NCBI RefSeq assembly: GCF_012848175.1
Contig: NZ_CP051651.1
Coordinates: forward strand, 3,162,001 to 3,226,000
Direction of reading: 5' to 3'
DNA length: 64,000 nt
Origin: Xanthomonas campestris pv. badrii
Lineage (GTDB): Bacteria > Pseudomonadota > Gammaproteobacteria > Xanthomonadales > Xanthomonadaceae
The notes under the pieces are model-generated. The model made no database searches. It had not been told where the DNA came from and saw only the letters and a program-made list of their open reading frames with translations. Shown in pieces: positions 37,694 to 48,463 of the stretch. Both the position numbers and the translations under genes were made by a program. Position 1 is the first letter of the stretch; each line of letters opens with the position of its first letter.

Positions 37694-39559
37694 ATGTCTT
37701 CACACGATGCCGCCCCCGTTTCCCGCCCAGCGCTGGGCGCAAACGTTGCGCGTAGCGCCTGGGCCGCATGGCTGCCCGCCGCCGCCCAGATCGGGCTGCT
37801 GGCCTTGCTGACGGTCTATGCCACCACGCTGGTGCCCGGCGGAGTTGTGGGCGCTTTCGCCAGCTTGTTCCCTGCGCTGCTGGTGCTGGGCGCGGCCAGC
37901 GCGGGCATCTGGTGGTGGACCCGTCGCCGTCACAGCGCACAGCTGCAGCAGGCGGTGACTGCCGTCACCGCGATCGGCGATGGCCGCTTCCAGCGTCTGG
38001 ACCTGCGCACCGCAACCGGCGAACTCGCGCCACTGCTGCGTGCCTTGCAGGACACCCAGGACAAGCTGGCCATCCGCATCGATGTGATGGAACAGGGTCT
38101 GCGCCACGGGCAATTCGTGATCAAGGCGCTCGACGATCTGGACACCATGATCCGCATCGCCGACGACGACGGCCAGGTGCTGTTCGCCAACCGCAAGCTG
38201 CTGGCGATGCTCAAGCTGATCGAGCCGGATGTGCAGAGCTTCCGCCCCGGCTTCCACGCCGAAGGCTTCGTCGGCGGCAGCATCGGCGACATCTATCCCG
38301 ACAGCCAGGCCGCGATCGACCGCATGCGCGCGTTGAACGCGTCCAAGGCGGTACGTGCGCCTTTCTTCGGCCGCCAGATCGACTTCGTCTACAGCCCGAT
38401 CATCGCCGCCGACGGCACCAAGCTGGGCACCATCGCGCAGTGGGTGGATGTCACCGCCCAGGTCAACGCCGAGCAGGCGCTGATCCAGATCATCGACGCG
38501 GCGGCGATCGGCGATTTCAGCCGCCGTATGCAGCTCGATGGCATGGACGGCGTGCTGCTGTCGCTGGCGCAGGGCATCAACCGCATCTACGATTCGGTGG
38601 AAACGCATCTGGCCGCACTGGCGCGCGTGATCGGCGCGCTGGCCGAGGGCGACCTCACCCAGCGCGTGGACGGCGATGCGCACGGCATCTTCGCGCGACT
38701 GCGCGACGACACCAACCAGACCGTGGCCCGCCTGACCGAAATCATCGGCGGCATCCAGACCGCATCGGACACCATTCGCCAGGCCGCGGTGGAAATCGCC
38801 GCCGGCAATACCGACCTGTCCGAGCGCACCGAACAGCAGGCCGCCAACCTGGAAGAAACCGCCAGCTCCATGGAGGAACTGACCTCCACCGTAAAGCAGA
38901 ACGCCGATAGCGCATTGCAGGCCAACCGCCTGGTGGTGGGCACCGGCGAAGTCGCGCAAAACGGCGGCCAGGTGATGGACGATGTGGTTGCCACCATGGG
39001 CCAGATCAGCACCGCCTCGCGCAAGATCGGCGAGATCATCGGCGTCATCGATGGCATCGCGTTCCAGACCAACATCCTGGCGCTCAACGCCGCGGTGGAA
39101 GCGGCGCGCGCCGGCGAACAGGGCCGCGGCTTTGCGGTGGTGGCCTCGGAAGTGCGCGCACTGGCGCGCCGCTCGGCCGACGCCGCCAAGGAGATCAAGA
39201 CGCTGATCGCCGACTCCACCGACAAGGTCGAACTGGGCTCGGGCCTGGTGCATCGCGCCGGCGCGACCATGCGCGAGATCGTCGGCTCCGTGAAGCATGT
39301 CACCGACATCATGAGCGAGATCACCTCGGCCAGCGCCGAGCAATCCAGCGGCATCGAGCAGGTCAACCGTACCGTGGCGCAGCTGGACGAAGTCACCCAG
39401 CGCAATGCCGCGCTGGTGGAAGAAGCCACCGCCGCCGCACGCAGCCTGGAAGAACAGGCGGTGGAACTGGCCGATGCGGTGTCCATCTTCCGCCTGCAAT
39501 CCGACGCCCGCCCCGGCCTCTCCACTGTCGTGCGCGCCAGCTTCCACAACGCGGCGTAG
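37694..39559 (+). CDS. Methyl-accepting chemotaxis protein with PAS domain
   Basis: A 621-residue chemoreceptor. Two hydrophobic helices (about residues 28-50 and 52-74) with a very short external loop anchor it, so the sensing part is cytoplasmic. A PAS-like domain follows at about 135-255 ([24 protein letters not shown], ending [12 protein letters not shown]). Then a HAMP-like stretch ([13 protein letters not shown] near 318) leads into the long signalling hairpin. Its tip [36 protein letters not shown] contacts CheA/CheW. No C-terminal CheR-binding pentapeptide is present. The stimulus is probably an internal signal such as redox or energy state, judged from the PAS domain. Confidence 0.9.
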   Translation: MSSHDAAPVSRPALGANVARSAWAAWLPAAAQIGLLALLTVYATTLVPGGVVGAFASLFPALLVLGAASAGIWWWTRRRHSAQLQQAVTAVTAIGDGRFQRLDLRTATGELAPLLRALQDTQDKLAIRIDVMEQGLRHGQFVIKALDDLDTMIRIADDDGQVLFANRKLLAMLKLIEPDVQSFRPGFHAEGFVGGSIGDIYPDSQAAIDRMRALNASKAVRAPFFGRQIDFVYSPIIAADGTKLGTIAQWVDVTAQVNAEQALIQIIDAAAIGDFSRRMQLDGMDGVLLSLAQGINRIYDSVETHLAALARVIGALAEGDLTQRVDGDAHGIFARLRDDTNQTVARLTEIIGGIQTASDTIRQAAVEIAAGNTDLSERTEQQAANLEETASSMEELTSTVKQNADSALQANRLVVGTGEVAQNGGQVMDDVVATMGQISTASRKIGEIIGVIDGIAFQTNILALNAAVEAARAGEQGRGFAVVASEVRALARRSADAAKEIKTLIADSTDKVELGSGLVHRAGATMREIVGSVKHVTDIMSEITSASAEQSSGIEQVNRTVAQLDEVTQRNAALVEEATAAARSLEEQAVELADAVSIFRLQSDARPGLSTVVRASFHNAA

Positions 39560-39579
39560 GCCCGGTAAATCGCGCGATC

Positions 39580-39650
39580 TGTAGGAGCGCACCGGGGCGC
39601 GACGGCGCTTTCCCGGTTAATGCCCGTCGCGCTCAGGCGCGCTCCTGCGA
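39580..39650. repeat. REP-like palindrome after the chemoreceptor gene
   Basis: An inverted repeat of the GTAGGAGCGC type: TGTAGGAGCGC, then GCGCGACGG on the left and CCCGTCGCGC, then GCGCGCTCCTGC on the right. The loop is about 15 bases. This sequence is unrelated to the CTTCTCCCGC repeats elsewhere in the window. It may end transcription of the chemoreceptor gene. Confidence 0.75.
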
Positions 39651-39722
39651 ACAGCGCATCGGCGTGCCCGAGCGCGCTGTCCCGGCATCAGGACAGAAAC
39701 GGCCCATCCATGCCGCCGTGCG

Positions 39723-40142
39723 TCAATCCAGAAAGCGCGCGTGTTGCTCGGGTGTGGGCAGCATGCAGTGGTCGCTGCGGCCGAACCAGCGATAGCGATT
39801 GCGTGCGATCAGGCGATACCCGATATCGCGCAAACCACGCGGTATCACGCGTAACACTGCCGCCAATCGCCACAGGCCGCCCAGTCCCGCCAGTACCCGC
39901 ACGATGGCATCGCTGTCGGTCCATGCGCCGCTGTGGTCCACCAGCAGGAACGACAACGGGTCGTCCGGGTCCAGCCCATGCTGCTGCAACAGCGCGCGCC
40001 CGGCCTGGCCCTGCATCGCGGCAAAGCGATAACGCCCGCGTCGATCGTGGCGCAGCAGGAACGTGACCCAGCCATTGCACAGCAGGCACACCCCATCGAA
40101 CACGATGGTGGCCGGCGCGGTGCGCATCTGCGCAGTGGACAT
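39723..40142 (-). CDS. DCC-family thiol-disulfide oxidoreductase-like protein (DUF393)
   Basis: A 139-residue protein. The signature FDGVCLLCNGWV puts the DxxCxxC motif at residues 16-22 (Cys19 and Cys22). Conserved FAAMQG, GLDPDDPLSFLLVD and LIARNRYRWFG follow. The family is predicted to have a thioredoxin-like fold. It begins one base after the stop of the DUF4166 gene, so it belongs to the rluD-pgeF-DUF4166 run. A second ATG five codons later is also possible. Confidence 0.85.
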   Translation of the reverse strand: MSTAQMRTAPATIVFDGVCLLCNGWVTFLLRHDRRGRYRFAAMQGQAGRALLQQHGLDPDDPLSFLLVDHSGAWTDSDAIVRVLAGLGGLWRLAAVLRVIPRGLRDIGYRLIARNRYRWFGRSDHCMLPTPEQHARFLD

Positions 40143-40143
40143 G

Positions 40144-40686
40144 TCAGCGTGGCTCAAGCCATCCCTCGTAGCGAATGAACGGCCCCACCAGCGGCAGGTG
40201 CACGTCGACCAGAAACCCGTAGCGGCCGGCATCGGCATGCTCGCGGCAACGCACCTGTTCGAACCAGCGCGCGGGCAGTGGAATCCAGCCGAACGCCCAC
40301 ACGCGTGTGGCCTGCCAATACAGGGACTGGGCATCGGCACGCAACGCAAACTCGAACCGTACCGCGCCCAGGTGTTCGCGCAAGGCCGCTCCCTCGCGCC
40401 ACAGCCGCGAATACATCGGCAGACCGGCAAAGCGCCGGTGCCAGCGCTCGCCCTGCGCATCGACCAGGAACTCCACTTCTACCGCCACAGCGCCGCTGCG
40501 CGGCAATCGGCTCAGCAGCGCCAGCAGGGGCACCAGCACATGCCGACCGCGCCGGATCTGCGCCTGCCCGGCAAAGGTCTGCCGCTGCTGTACCGAATGC
40601 AGCGCGCGCACCGGCGCCGGCAATTGCGCGAATGCCTGTTGCCCCAGCACCTGCGCGAACAAGGGCGTGCTCAGGGCGCGATCCAC
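40144..40686 (-). CDS. DUF4166 domain protein
   Basis: About 180 residues from a GTG start at 40686 (VDRALSTPLFAQVLG) to LVGPFIRYEGWLEPR. The motif chain LPRSGAVAVEVEFLVDAQGERWHRRF and RFEFALRADAQSLYWQ fits DUF4166, a domain of unknown function seen alone or attached to saccharopine-dehydrogenase-like proteins. The GTG start overlaps the end of pgeF by 16 bases; longer starts inside pgeF lack family likeness. Translation is probably coupled to pgeF. Confidence 0.78.
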   Translation of the reverse strand: MDRALSTPLFAQVLGQQAFAQLPAPVRALHSVQQRQTFAGQAQIRRGRHVLVPLLALLSRLPRSGAVAVEVEFLVDAQGERWHRRFAGLPMYSRLWREGAALREHLGAVRFEFALRADAQSLYWQATRVWAFGWIPLPARWFEQVRCREHADAGRYGFLVDVHLPLVGPFIRYEGWLEPR

Positions 40687-41486
40687 GCCAGCGTCGCCAT
40701 GCGTCCGCTGCGGCGGTCGCGGCGATGCGAGAAAAAGCGCGCCGGGTCGGAAATGGTGCACAGGCCGCCGCCATGGATCGCATCGGCCCGCAGACCGGCA
40801 CGCTGCAGGCGCAGCCGCGCCAATGCGTACAGATCCACGCGCCAATGTCCCGCTCGCGTGGCCGCGAATGCGTGCTGCGCCTGCATGTCTTCGTCGACGA
40901 AAGCGTCGAAGACGTCCTGGCCGATTTCATAGGCCTGCGGTCCCGCAGCCGGGCCCAGCCAAGCCATCAGCTGCGGCGCCGGTGTCTGCATCGCCGCCAC
41001 GCTGCGCTCCAGCACGCCATCAGCCAGACCGCGCCAACCGGCATGTGCGGCCGCGATCTCGCTGCCATCGACCGCAGCGAGCACGACCGGCAGGCAATCG
41101 GCGGTGAGGATGGCCAGCACCCGCCCCGGCACGTCGGTCACGGCGGCGTCGGCGGTGGGCTCATGCGAGCCCGGCGCACCATCGCCCGCAGCGTCCGCCT
41201 GTACGCCGGCGCCTGCCGACAGCGCCTCAAGCCGCACGACATCCACCCCGTGTACCTGCCGCAGCCACTGCGGCGGGCCGGGCAAGGCCAGCGCCTGCAT
41301 CAGCAACACGCGGTTACGCTCCACCCGTTCCGGCGTATCGCCCTCCGGGCTGCTGCGGTTGCCGAGGTTGAGTGTGTCGAACGGTGCCTGCGACACGCCC
41401 AGGCCATGCCGCAGCGTGGTCAGCGCCCGGATCCGCGGCGGCGCCGGCCAGTCCGCCAGCAGGATGAATGGAGCGGCCACACTCAC
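40671..41486 (-). CDS. pgeF: Purine nucleoside phosphorylase/laccase-domain protein (YfiH family)
   Basis: A 271-residue protein of the multicopper-polyphenol-oxidase-like YfiH family. TLRHGLGVSQAPFDTLNLG opens it; the zinc ligands are expected in LTADCLPVVLAA (Cys) and AAHAGWRGLADG (His), with WLGPAAGPQAYEIG after. Members have purine nucleoside phosphorylase or peptidoglycan-editing activity. It starts with GTG at 41486, next to the rluD stop; this rluD-pgeF order is conserved in many proteobacteria. Confidence 0.9.
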   Translation of the reverse strand: MSVAAPFILLADWPAPPRIRALTTLRHGLGVSQAPFDTLNLGNRSSPEGDTPERVERNRVLLMQALALPGPPQWLRQVHGVDVVRLEALSAGAGVQADAAGDGAPGSHEPTADAAVTDVPGRVLAILTADCLPVVLAAVDGSEIAAAHAGWRGLADGVLERSVAAMQTPAPQLMAWLGPAAGPQAYEIGQDVFDAFVDEDMQAQHAFAATRAGHWRVDLYALARLRLQRAGLRADAIHGGGLCTISDPARFFSHRRDRRSGRMATLAWIAP

Positions 41487-41487
41487 C

Positions 41488-42483
41488 TCAGCGGCGCGCC
41501 AGTTCGGCCGCGCGTGCGCTGTCCTCGCGCAGCGCGGTCATCAGCCGCTGCAGATCGGCCGGCACCGGCGCGCTGGCACGCACCGGCTCGCCACTGACCG
41601 GATGCAGGAATTCCAGCGTCTCGGCGTGCAGCGCCTGGCGCTTGAAGGTACGCAGCTCATGCACCAGCGCGTCGGTGGCGCCCTTGGGCAGTTTGAGTGC
41701 GCCGCCGTACAAGGGGTCGCCGACGATCGGCGATTTCAGATGTGCCATATGCACGCGGATCTGATGGGTGCGCCCGGTTTCCAGCCGGCATTCCAGCGCG
41801 GTATGCGCGCGGAAACGCTCGCGCAGCCGGTAATGGGTGACCGCATCGCGGCCGTCGTCGCGCACCGCCATCTTCAGGCGGTCGCGCGGGTGGCGGTCGA
41901 TCGGGGCGTTGGCGGTGCCGCCGGACACCAGCGCCCCGACCACCACCGCCAAATACTGGCGATGCACGTCGCGCGCGGACAGTTGCTCCACCAGCGCGGT
42001 CTGCGCCTGCACCGTGCGCGCAACCACCATCACCCCGCTGGTGTCCTTGTCCAGGCGATGCACCACGCCGGCGCGCGGCACCGCCGACAGCGCCGGGTCG
42101 CGGAACAGCAGCGCGTTGACCAGGGTGCCGTCTGGATTGCCAGCGCCTGGGTGCACCACCAGGCCGGCCGGCTTGTCGATCACCAGCACCTGCTCGTCTT
42201 CGTACAACACGTTCAGCGGGATGTCCTGCGGCGCGGCATGGGTCTGGGTTTCCAGCACCACCTGCAGCTGTACGCTCTCGCCGCCGCGCAAGGTGTCGCG
42301 CGGACGCGCCATGTCGCCGTCCAGCAGCGCGTCGCCGGACTTGATCCATTCGGCCAGCCGCGAGCGCGAGAATTCGGGGAACAGTTCGGCCAGCACCGCG
42401 TCGAAACGCCGTCCTGCAGCGCTGTCGGGCACGACTGCCTGACGGATGGACGGGTCGGTGGGGTCGGCAGAAGGGTCGGACAT
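41488..42483 (-). CDS. rluD: 23S rRNA pseudouridine synthase D
   Basis: A 331-residue enzyme. An S4 RNA-binding domain covers about residues 20-85 ([25 protein letters not shown]). The catalytic aspartate is in [17 protein letters not shown], near residue 145. [16 protein letters not shown] marks the RluA family. It makes pseudouridines in helix 69 of 23S rRNA. The start at 42483 is the ATG nearest the S4 domain. It is divergent from bamD, as in many gammaproteobacteria, with 120 bases between the starts. Confidence 0.93.
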   Translation of the reverse strand: MSDPSADPTDPSIRQAVVPDSAAGRRFDAVLAELFPEFSRSRLAEWIKSGDALLDGDMARPRDTLRGGESVQLQVVLETQTHAAPQDIPLNVLYEDEQVLVIDKPAGLVVHPGAGNPDGTLVNALLFRDPALSAVPRAGVVHRLDKDTSGVMVVARTVQAQTALVEQLSARDVHRQYLAVVVGALVSGGTANAPIDRHPRDRLKMAVRDDGRDAVTHYRLRERFRAHTALECRLETGRTHQIRVHMAHLKSPIVGDPLYGGALKLPKGATDALVHELRTFKRQALHAETLEFLHPVSGEPVRASAPVPADLQRLMTALREDSARAAELARR

Positions 42484-42603
42484 GGACACGGGTACTCGGG
42501 CAAAAACGGGAATTTGAGGGTCCGGGCAGCAGGAGTCAGTCGCCGGACAGGCCACTAGGCTATCATCGCCCTTTCGTTTTCCTGATGCGTCCTGCCCAGA
42601 CCC

Positions 42604-43485
42604 ATGATCCGACGGTCCACGTTTTCCGCGCCTGCGCGCCTGATTGCCCTCATGCTGGTCATGGCGTTCGTCGTCACCGGCTGCCACCGCGGCGCCAAGG
42701 ACAAGAATCCCGACGAGGGCATGCCGGTCGAGCAGCTCTACGGCAAGGCCCATGAGCTGATGGAAAAAGGCAACTGGGCTGGCGCCGAAGCCAGCTTCAA
42801 GCGCCTGCAGGCCCAGTACCCGTACGGGCCGTACACCGAGCAGGCGATGATCGAAAGCGCCTACGCGCAGTACAAGGCCGGCAAGCACGACGACACCGTG
42901 TCCAGCGTCGACCGCTTCATCCGGACCTACCCGACCCATCGCAACATCGCCTACCTGTACTACCTGCGTGGGCTGGCCAACAGCAACCGCGACACGGTGT
43001 TCCTGCGCCGGGTGTGGTCGCTGGACCCGAGCCGCCGCGACCTGTCGTCGCCGCAGCAGGCCTACAACGACTTCAACACCGTCACCGACCGCTACCCGAA
43101 CAGCCGCTACGCTGCCGATGCGCGCAAGCGGATGATCGAGCTGCGCGACATCTTCGCCCAGCACGAGCTGGACAACGCGCTGTACTACCTGCGCCGCAAT
43201 GCCTGGGTGTCGGCGGCCGGCCGCGCCAACTACCTGCTGGAAACCTATCCGCAGAGCGCCTACCAGTACGACGCGGTGGCGGTGCTGGCCGAGGCCTACA
43301 CACATCTGGGCAACAAGACCCTGGCCGCCGACGCGCGCCGCGTGCTCGAACTCAACAGCCCGCAGCACCCGTGGCTGAGCGGCAACTGGCCGAAGTACCC
43401 CTGGGCCATCCGCAAGCTCAATCCGTTTGCCGGCGAAAAGTCTGCCGCGACCGGACAACGCAATGCACAGATGAATCGCGACTGA
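42604..43485 (+). CDS. bamD: Outer-membrane assembly lipoprotein BamD
   Basis: A 293-residue lipoprotein. The signal peptide ends MAFVVTGC, so Cys27 would be lipidated. The rest is a TPR-like array: [61 protein letters not shown] and [21 protein letters not shown]. It is a core part of the BAM complex that inserts barrel proteins. A terminator follows at 43510, so the gene stands alone. Confidence 0.94.
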   Translation: MIRRSTFSAPARLIALMLVMAFVVTGCHRGAKDKNPDEGMPVEQLYGKAHELMEKGNWAGAEASFKRLQAQYPYGPYTEQAMIESAYAQYKAGKHDDTVSSVDRFIRTYPTHRNIAYLYYLRGLANSNRDTVFLRRVWSLDPSRRDLSSPQQAYNDFNTVTDRYPNSRYAADARKRMIELRDIFAQHELDNALYYLRRNAWVSAAGRANYLLETYPQSAYQYDAVAVLAEAYTHLGNKTLAADARRVLELNSPQHPWLSGNWPKYPWAIRKLNPFAGEKSAATGQRNAQMNRD

Positions 43486-43509
43486 GATCTTCGACGGTCG
43501 CATGAAGCA

Positions 43510-43538
43510 CAACAAGGGGCCGCAAGGCCCCTTTGTTT
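43510..43538 (+). terminator. Rho-independent terminator of bamD
   Basis: Stem AAGGGGCC/GGCCCCTT with a GCAA loop, flanked by AAC and followed by TGTTTATT. It starts 25 bases after the bamD stop. Confidence 0.85.
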
Positions 43539-43631
43539 ATTGGGCAGGTCCTGCCGGCGTGAAGGAGGCCGCCGCCACGCGCGCGCCGGCAACCAGTTCT
43601 ACGACATCGCTGCAACGGGGCATTGGGAGCG

Positions 43632-45272
43632 TTACTGCCCGCTATACCCATTGGTGATCGGGTAGCGCCGCTCGCGCCCGAACGCACGCCGCGACACCTT
43701 CGGCCCCGGCGCAGCCTGGTGACGCTTCCACTCGTTCAGCCGCACCAGGCGTAGCACGTGCTCCACCGTGTCGGCCGCGTACCCGGCAGCGACGATGTCG
43801 TCGCGCGACTGCTCTTGGTCGACATAGCGGTACAGGATGCCGTCGAGCACGTCGTAGGGCGGCAGCGAATCCTGGTCGGTCTGGTTGTCGCGCAGCTCGG
43901 CCGATGGCGGGCGCGAAATCACCGCCGGCGGAATCACCGGCGCGCCACCCACGGTGTTGCGCCACTTGGCCAGCCCGAACACTTCGGTCTTGTACAGATC
44001 CTTGAGCGGCGCATAGCCACCGCACATGTCGCCATAGATGGTGGCGTAGCCCACCGCGTATTCGCTCTTGTTGCCGGTGGTCAGCAACAGCCCGCCGAAC
44101 TTGTTGGACAGCGCCATCAAGATCACGCCGCGGCTGCGCGACTGCAGGTTTTCCTCGGTGATGTCCGGCTGGGTGCCTTCGAACATCGGGCCCAGCGCAG
44201 CAAGCAGCCCTTCGAACACCGGCGCGATCGCGACGGTTTCCAGCTTCACCCCTAGTGCGCGGCACTGCTCATCGGCCAGATCGTTGGACAGGTTCGCCGT
44301 GTAGCGCGAGGGCAGCCGCACTGCAGTGACGTTCTCGGCGCCCAGCGCATCCACCGCCATCGCCAGCACCAGCGCCGAGTCGATCCCGCCCGACAGCCCC
44401 AGCCAGACCTTGCCGAAACCATTCTTGCGGCAATAGTCCTGCAGGCCGCGCACGACTGCACGCCAGGCCAGCGCATCCATGCTTTCGTCGCCATCGTCCA
44501 CCCAGACCACCGGGGTGAAGCTGCGCTCGTCAGCGGCATAGTCCACCACCAGCCACTGGTCCACGAAGGCGGCAGCCGCCGGATGCACGGTGCCATTGCC
44601 GTCGGCCACCACCGAGGCGCCGTCGAACACCAGCGCATCCTGGCCACCCACCACATTGAGATAGGCGATCGCCGCCCCGCTTTCGCGGGTACGCTCGGCC
44701 AACAACGCATCGCGCTGGGCATGCTTGCCGCGCTCGTACGGCGAGGCATTGGGCACCAGCACCAGCTCGGCGCCGGCCTGCACCGTCTTGGCCAGCGGCT
44801 CGGCGAACCACAGGTCCTCGCAGATCACCACGCCCACCTGCACGCCCTTGACCGTGACCACGCAGTTGTCGCCATCCGGGTCCACGTCGAAATAGCGGCG
44901 CTCGTCGAAGACCGCGTAATTGGGCAGCTCACGCTTGCGGTAGGTCGCCTCGATCCGGCCGTCGCGCAGCACGCTGGCGGCGTTGTACACCACGCTGCCG
45001 GCGCTCTGCGGCCAACCCACCACCGCCACGATCCCGCGCGTGGCCGCCGCGATCCGCGCCAACGCCTGTTCGCAATGGGCCAGAAAACCCGGCCGCAGCA
45101 GCAGGTCTTCCGGCGGATAGCCACTGATCGCCAGCTCGGGAAACAGCACGATGTCGGCCTCGAACTCGTCGCGCGCAGCCGCGATGAAGGCGATGATGCG
45201 ATCGGTGTTCTGGGCGACGGCGCCGACCGGGAAGTCGAACTGGGCCATGGCGATGCGCAGGGTCTGGGACAT
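43632..45272 (-). CDS. nadE: Glutamine-dependent NAD+ synthetase
   Basis: A 546-residue two-domain enzyme. The N-terminal nitrilase-type glutaminase (about 1-250) has FPELAISGYPPEDLLLRP with the catalytic Glu, then VVICEDLWF with the catalytic Cys. The C-terminal synthetase has the PP-loop GLSGGIDSALVLAMAVD, TGNKSEYAVGYATIYGDMCGGYAP and a C-terminal lysine region. It amidates nicotinate adenine dinucleotide. The start at 45272 (MSQTLRIAMAQF) is chosen because the nitrilase domain begins there. It begins one base after the DUF559 gene stop. Confidence 0.94.
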   Translation of the reverse strand: MSQTLRIAMAQFDFPVGAVAQNTDRIIAFIAAARDEFEADIVLFPELAISGYPPEDLLLRPGFLAHCEQALARIAAATRGIVAVVGWPQSAGSVVYNAASVLRDGRIEATYRKRELPNYAVFDERRYFDVDPDGDNCVVTVKGVQVGVVICEDLWFAEPLAKTVQAGAELVLVPNASPYERGKHAQRDALLAERTRESGAAIAYLNVVGGQDALVFDGASVVADGNGTVHPAAAAFVDQWLVVDYAADERSFTPVVWVDDGDESMDALAWRAVVRGLQDYCRKNGFGKVWLGLSGGIDSALVLAMAVDALGAENVTAVRLPSRYTANLSNDLADEQCRALGVKLETVAIAPVFEGLLAALGPMFEGTQPDITEENLQSRSRGVILMALSNKFGGLLLTTGNKSEYAVGYATIYGDMCGGYAPLKDLYKTEVFGLAKWRNTVGGAPVIPPAVISRPPSAELRDNQTDQDSLPPYDVLDGILYRYVDQEQSRDDIVAAGYAADTVEHVLRLVRLNEWKRHQAAPGPKVSRRAFGRERRYPITNGYSGQ

Positions 45273-45273
45273 A

Positions 45274-45672
45274 TCAACGGCCTTGTGCGTGTGTTTTCCG
45301 AAACACGGAAGCGGGGAGGGAGGAACGAGCCGCAAGCAAACCTCGCGCGATCATCTCGCAGACATCGTCGCCGCTGGCAAGCACTGCATTATTCCAGAAG
45401 CGCAGCACCTGGAAGCCCTCGCAGTGCAGGAAGGCATCGCGCGTGGCGTCCGCGCCAGGCAGCAGGTGCTGGCTCCCGTCGATTTCGACGATCAACGCCC
45501 GGGCGAGGCAGACGAAATCGACGATATAAGGCCCGATGGGAAACTGACGCCGGAACTTGAAGCCGAGCAGGCGTCGATCTCGCAACCGATACCAAAGCGC
45601 GCGCTCGGCTGCGGTCATCTCACGACGCAGGTGTCTGACGAATCCGGTCTTGGCGGCGTGACGCATGGACAT
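45274..45672 (-). CDS. DUF559 endonuclease-domain protein
   Basis: A 132-residue protein. LRREMTAAERALWYRLRDRRLLGFKFRRQFPIGPYIVDFVC and ALIVEIDGSQH form the DUF559 (very-short-patch-repair-like, PD-(D/E)XK) fold, with the acidic residues in VDF and EIDG as likely metal ligands. Start codons at 45672 and 45666 are both possible. It lies just upstream of nadE on the same strand with a one-base gap, so the two are probably co-transcribed. The biological substrate is unknown. Confidence 0.82.
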   Translation of the reverse strand: MSMRHAAKTGFVRHLRREMTAAERALWYRLRDRRLLGFKFRRQFPIGPYIVDFVCLARALIVEIDGSQHLLPGADATRDAFLHCEGFQVLRFWNNAVLASGDDVCEMIARGLLAARSSLPASVFRKTHAQGR

Positions 45673-45759
45673 TCCCGACAGCAGGATGGCCAATGTGACT
45701 TGTAGCGCCCGGGTGGCGCTATCGGTGTTGATGACGCGTTGGCGTCGGAGATCGCCGCG

Positions 45760-45807
45760 TGGAAGGCGCCCTCACCCCTACCCCTCTCCCGCAAGCGGGA
45801 GAGGGGA
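45760..45807. repeat. Palindromic intergenic repeat copy
   Basis: CCTCACCCCTACCCCTCTCC then CGCAAGCGGGAGAGGGG: a 9-bp inverted stem (CCCTCTCCCGC/GCGGGAGAGGG) of the window-wide family, in the CCCTCTCC sub-form. It lies in the gap upstream of DUF559. Confidence 0.75.
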
Positions 45808-45910
45808 TGTCGCCGCCAGCGAGGGGCGTGGGTATGAGCGTGGCATGCTCCGTAGATCAGGCAGGCAACGGTCAGCCTGACATTCTCGTGAACATGATCT
45901 CAGCAGAATC

Positions 45911-46048
<138 letters not shown>

Positions 46049-46049
46049 C

Positions 46050-46098
46050 CCTTCTCCCGCCTGCGGGAGAAGGTGCCCGAAGGGCGGATGAGGGCACC
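46050..46098. repeat. Palindromic intergenic repeat copy
   Basis: A full-length copy: CTTCTCCCGCCTGCGGGAGA, then AGGTGCCCGAAGGGCGGATG and AGGGCACC. It abuts the hexanucleotide array on the left and the sucD terminator on the right. Confidence 0.85.
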
Positions 46099-46101
46099 AA
46101 C

Positions 46102-46128
46102 AAAAAAGGCCGCCCGAAGGCGGCCTCT
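46102..46128 (-). terminator. Rho-independent terminator of sucCD
   Basis: On the minus strand GAGGCCGCC/GGCGGCC with a TTCG loop is followed by TTTTTTG. It lies 34 bases after the sucD stop. Confidence 0.9.
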
Positions 46129-46161
46129 CTGGACGCTTGCACGCTTGCGCGTGCGGCGTAC

Positions 46162-47037
46162 TTACTTCACCAGCGCAGCAATCGCCGCACCCAGATCGCC
46201 CGGCGAACGGACGGTCTTGACGCCGGCCGCTTCCATCGCCGCGAACTTGCCTTCGGCGGTGCCCTTGCCGCCCGATGCGATCGCACCGGCGTGGCCCATG
46301 CGCTTGCCGGCCGGCGCCGAGGCGCCGGCGATGAAGCCGACCACCGGCTTCTTGACGTGGTTCTTGATGTACTCGGCACCGGCTTCCTCGGCGTCGCCGC
46401 CGATTTCACCGACCATGATGATGCCTTCGGTCTGCGGGTCTTCGTTGAACAGCTTGAGGCAGTCGACGAAGTTCAGGCCGTTGATCGGGTCGCCACCGAT
46501 ACCGATGCAGGTGCTCTGGCCCAGGCCCACTTCGGTGGTCTGCTTGACCGCTTCATAGGTCAGGGTGCCCGAACGCGACACGATGCCGATCTTGCCCGGC
46601 TTGTGGATGTGGCCCGGCATGATGCCGATCTTGCACTCGCCCGGGGTGATCACGCCGGGGCAGTTCGGCCCGATCAGCACGGTGTCCGGATGCGAGCGGG
46701 TCAGCACGTTCTTGACGCGCAGCATGTCCAGCACCGGGATGCCTTCGGTGATGCACACGATGACCTTGATGCCGGCCGCAGCCGCTTCCAGGATCGCATC
46801 GGCCGCGTACGGCGGCGGCACGTAGATCACCGACGCATCGGCGCCGGTGGCCTTCACGGCGTCGGCAACGGTGTTGAACACCGGCAGGTCGATATGGGTG
46901 GTGCCGCCCTTGCCGGGAGTCACGCCGCCGACGACCTGGGTGCCGTATTCGACCATCTGAGTGGCGTGGAAGGTGCCCTGCTGGCCGGTGAAGCCCTGCA
47001 CGATCACCTTGGTGTTCTTGTTAATCAAAACGGACAT
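46162..47037 (-). CDS. sucD: Succinyl-CoA synthetase alpha subunit
   Basis: A 291-residue protein. The CoA-binding Rossmann part has [19 protein letters not shown] (about 14-32). [20 protein letters not shown] and [13 protein letters not shown] follow. The phosphorylated histidine is in [16 protein letters not shown] near residue 247. Together with SucC it makes ATP or GTP from succinyl-CoA in the TCA cycle. It follows sucC by 24 bases and is the last gene before a strong terminator. Confidence 0.96.
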   Translation of the reverse strand: MSVLINKNTKVIVQGFTGQQGTFHATQMVEYGTQVVGGVTPGKGGTTHIDLPVFNTVADAVKATGADASVIYVPPPYAADAILEAAAAGIKVIVCITEGIPVLDMLRVKNVLTRSHPDTVLIGPNCPGVITPGECKIGIMPGHIHKPGKIGIVSRSGTLTYEAVKQTTEVGLGQSTCIGIGGDPINGLNFVDCLKLFNEDPQTEGIIMVGEIGGDAEEAGAEYIKNHVKKPVVGFIAGASAPAGKRMGHAGAIASGGKGTAEGKFAAMEAAGVKTVRSPGDLGAAIAALVK

Positions 47038-47061
47038 GGATAGTTCCTTCGGTGTCGTGAA

Positions 47062-48231
47062 TCAGGCGGCGTTCTTGACAGCTTCGACGACCTTCTTGGC
47101 ACCGTCGTTGATGTTGTCGGCCGGGATGATGGCCATGCCGCTATCGCGCAGCAGCTGCTTGCCTTCTTCCACATTGGTGCCTTCCAGGCGTACCACGACC
47201 GGAACCTTGACGCCCACTTCCTTGACCGCGGCAATGATGCCTTCGGCAATCATGTCGCAGCGGACGATGCCGCCGAAGATGTTGACGAAGATGCCTTCGA
47301 CCTTGTCCGAAGACAGGATCAGCTTGAACGCTTCGATGACGCGCTGCTTGTTCGCACCGCCGCCCACGTCCAGGAAGTTCGCCGGCTCGCCGCCATTGAG
47401 CTTGATGACGTCCATGGTGGCCATGGCCAGGCCTGCGCCGTTGACCATGCAACCGATGTTGCCGTCCATGGTGACGTAGTTGATGTCCAGCTCCGACGCG
47501 GTCACTTCGGTCTCGTCTTCCTGCGTCTTGTCGCGCATGGCGATCAGCTGCTTCTGACGGAATGCGGCGTTGTCATCGCTGTCGAACTTGCCGTCCAGCG
47601 CATACAGGTTGCCGTCGTCCAGGATCGCCAGCGGGTTGATTTCAACCAGCGCCAGGTCCTTTTCGTTGAACAGGCGGTACAGGTTCACCATGATGCTGGC
47701 GAACTGGCCGGCCTGCTTGGCATTGAGGCCCAGCTTGAAGCCGAAATCGCGGCCGTGGTAGCCCTGCACGCCTTCGACGAAATCGACGTTGAGCGCGTGG
47801 ATCAGCTCCGGCGTTTCGGCCGCCACCTGCTCGATCTCCACACCACCCTCGGACGAGGCGATATAGGTGATGGTCTTGGTGCCGCGGTCGACCAGGATCG
47901 ACAGGTACAGTTCCTTGACGATCTCGCCGGCGGTGGTCACCAGCACCAGGTTGATCGGCAGCTCGACGCCTGCGGTCTGGTAGGTCGACATCTTGGTGCC
48001 GAGCATCTTGGCCGCTGCGGCCTTCACATCGTCGGTGGTCTTGCAGAACTTGACGCCGCCAGCCTTACCGCGGCCGCCCGCGTGGATCTGCGCTTTCACC
48101 ATCCAGGGGCCCTTGCCCAGGGAATTGGCGACTTCAACCGCTTCGTCCGGGGTCGCCGCGACCTTGCCGGCCGGAACGGGGATGCCGTACTCGGCAAGCA
48201 GCTGTTTTGACTGGTATTCGTGGAAATTCAT
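47062..48231 (-). CDS. sucC: Succinyl-CoA synthetase beta subunit
   Basis: A 389-residue ATP-grasp protein. [20 protein letters not shown] is the typical N terminus; [38 protein letters not shown] and [10 protein letters not shown] are nucleotide and subunit-contact sites. It forms the TCA-cycle enzyme with SucD downstream. It is divergent from pilS, with 232 bases between the two starts that must hold both promoters. Confidence 0.96.
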   Translation of the reverse strand: MNFHEYQSKQLLAEYGIPVPAGKVAATPDEAVEVANSLGKGPWMVKAQIHAGGRGKAGGVKFCKTTDDVKAAAAKMLGTKMSTYQTAGVELPINLVLVTTAGEIVKELYLSILVDRGTKTITYIASSEGGVEIEQVAAETPELIHALNVDFVEGVQGYHGRDFGFKLGLNAKQAGQFASIMVNLYRLFNEKDLALVEINPLAILDDGNLYALDGKFDSDDNAAFRQKQLIAMRDKTQEDETEVTASELDINYVTMDGNIGCMVNGAGLAMATMDVIKLNGGEPANFLDVGGGANKQRVIEAFKLILSSDKVEGIFVNIFGGIVRCDMIAEGIIAAVKEVGVKVPVVVRLEGTNVEEGKQLLRDSGMAIIPADNINDGAKKVVEAVKNAA

Positions 48232-48463
48232 GCGTCACCGTGGGAAAAGGAAACGACCGCTGCGTGCAACGCAGACCGCGGGGGCGGCACGTCATGGGAC
48301 GCGAGCGGGCCGCCTATTGTGGCCGACCACGCCCTGCGGCGCAAAATTGGCCGGAATTGGTTGCCCCGTCGGCGCACTTGCGCATCGCGGCACACTGTGC
48401 ACACGCACTGTGCACGGCACCGCACCTGCCTATACTCGCGGCTTGTTCCGGCGGGAAATCGGC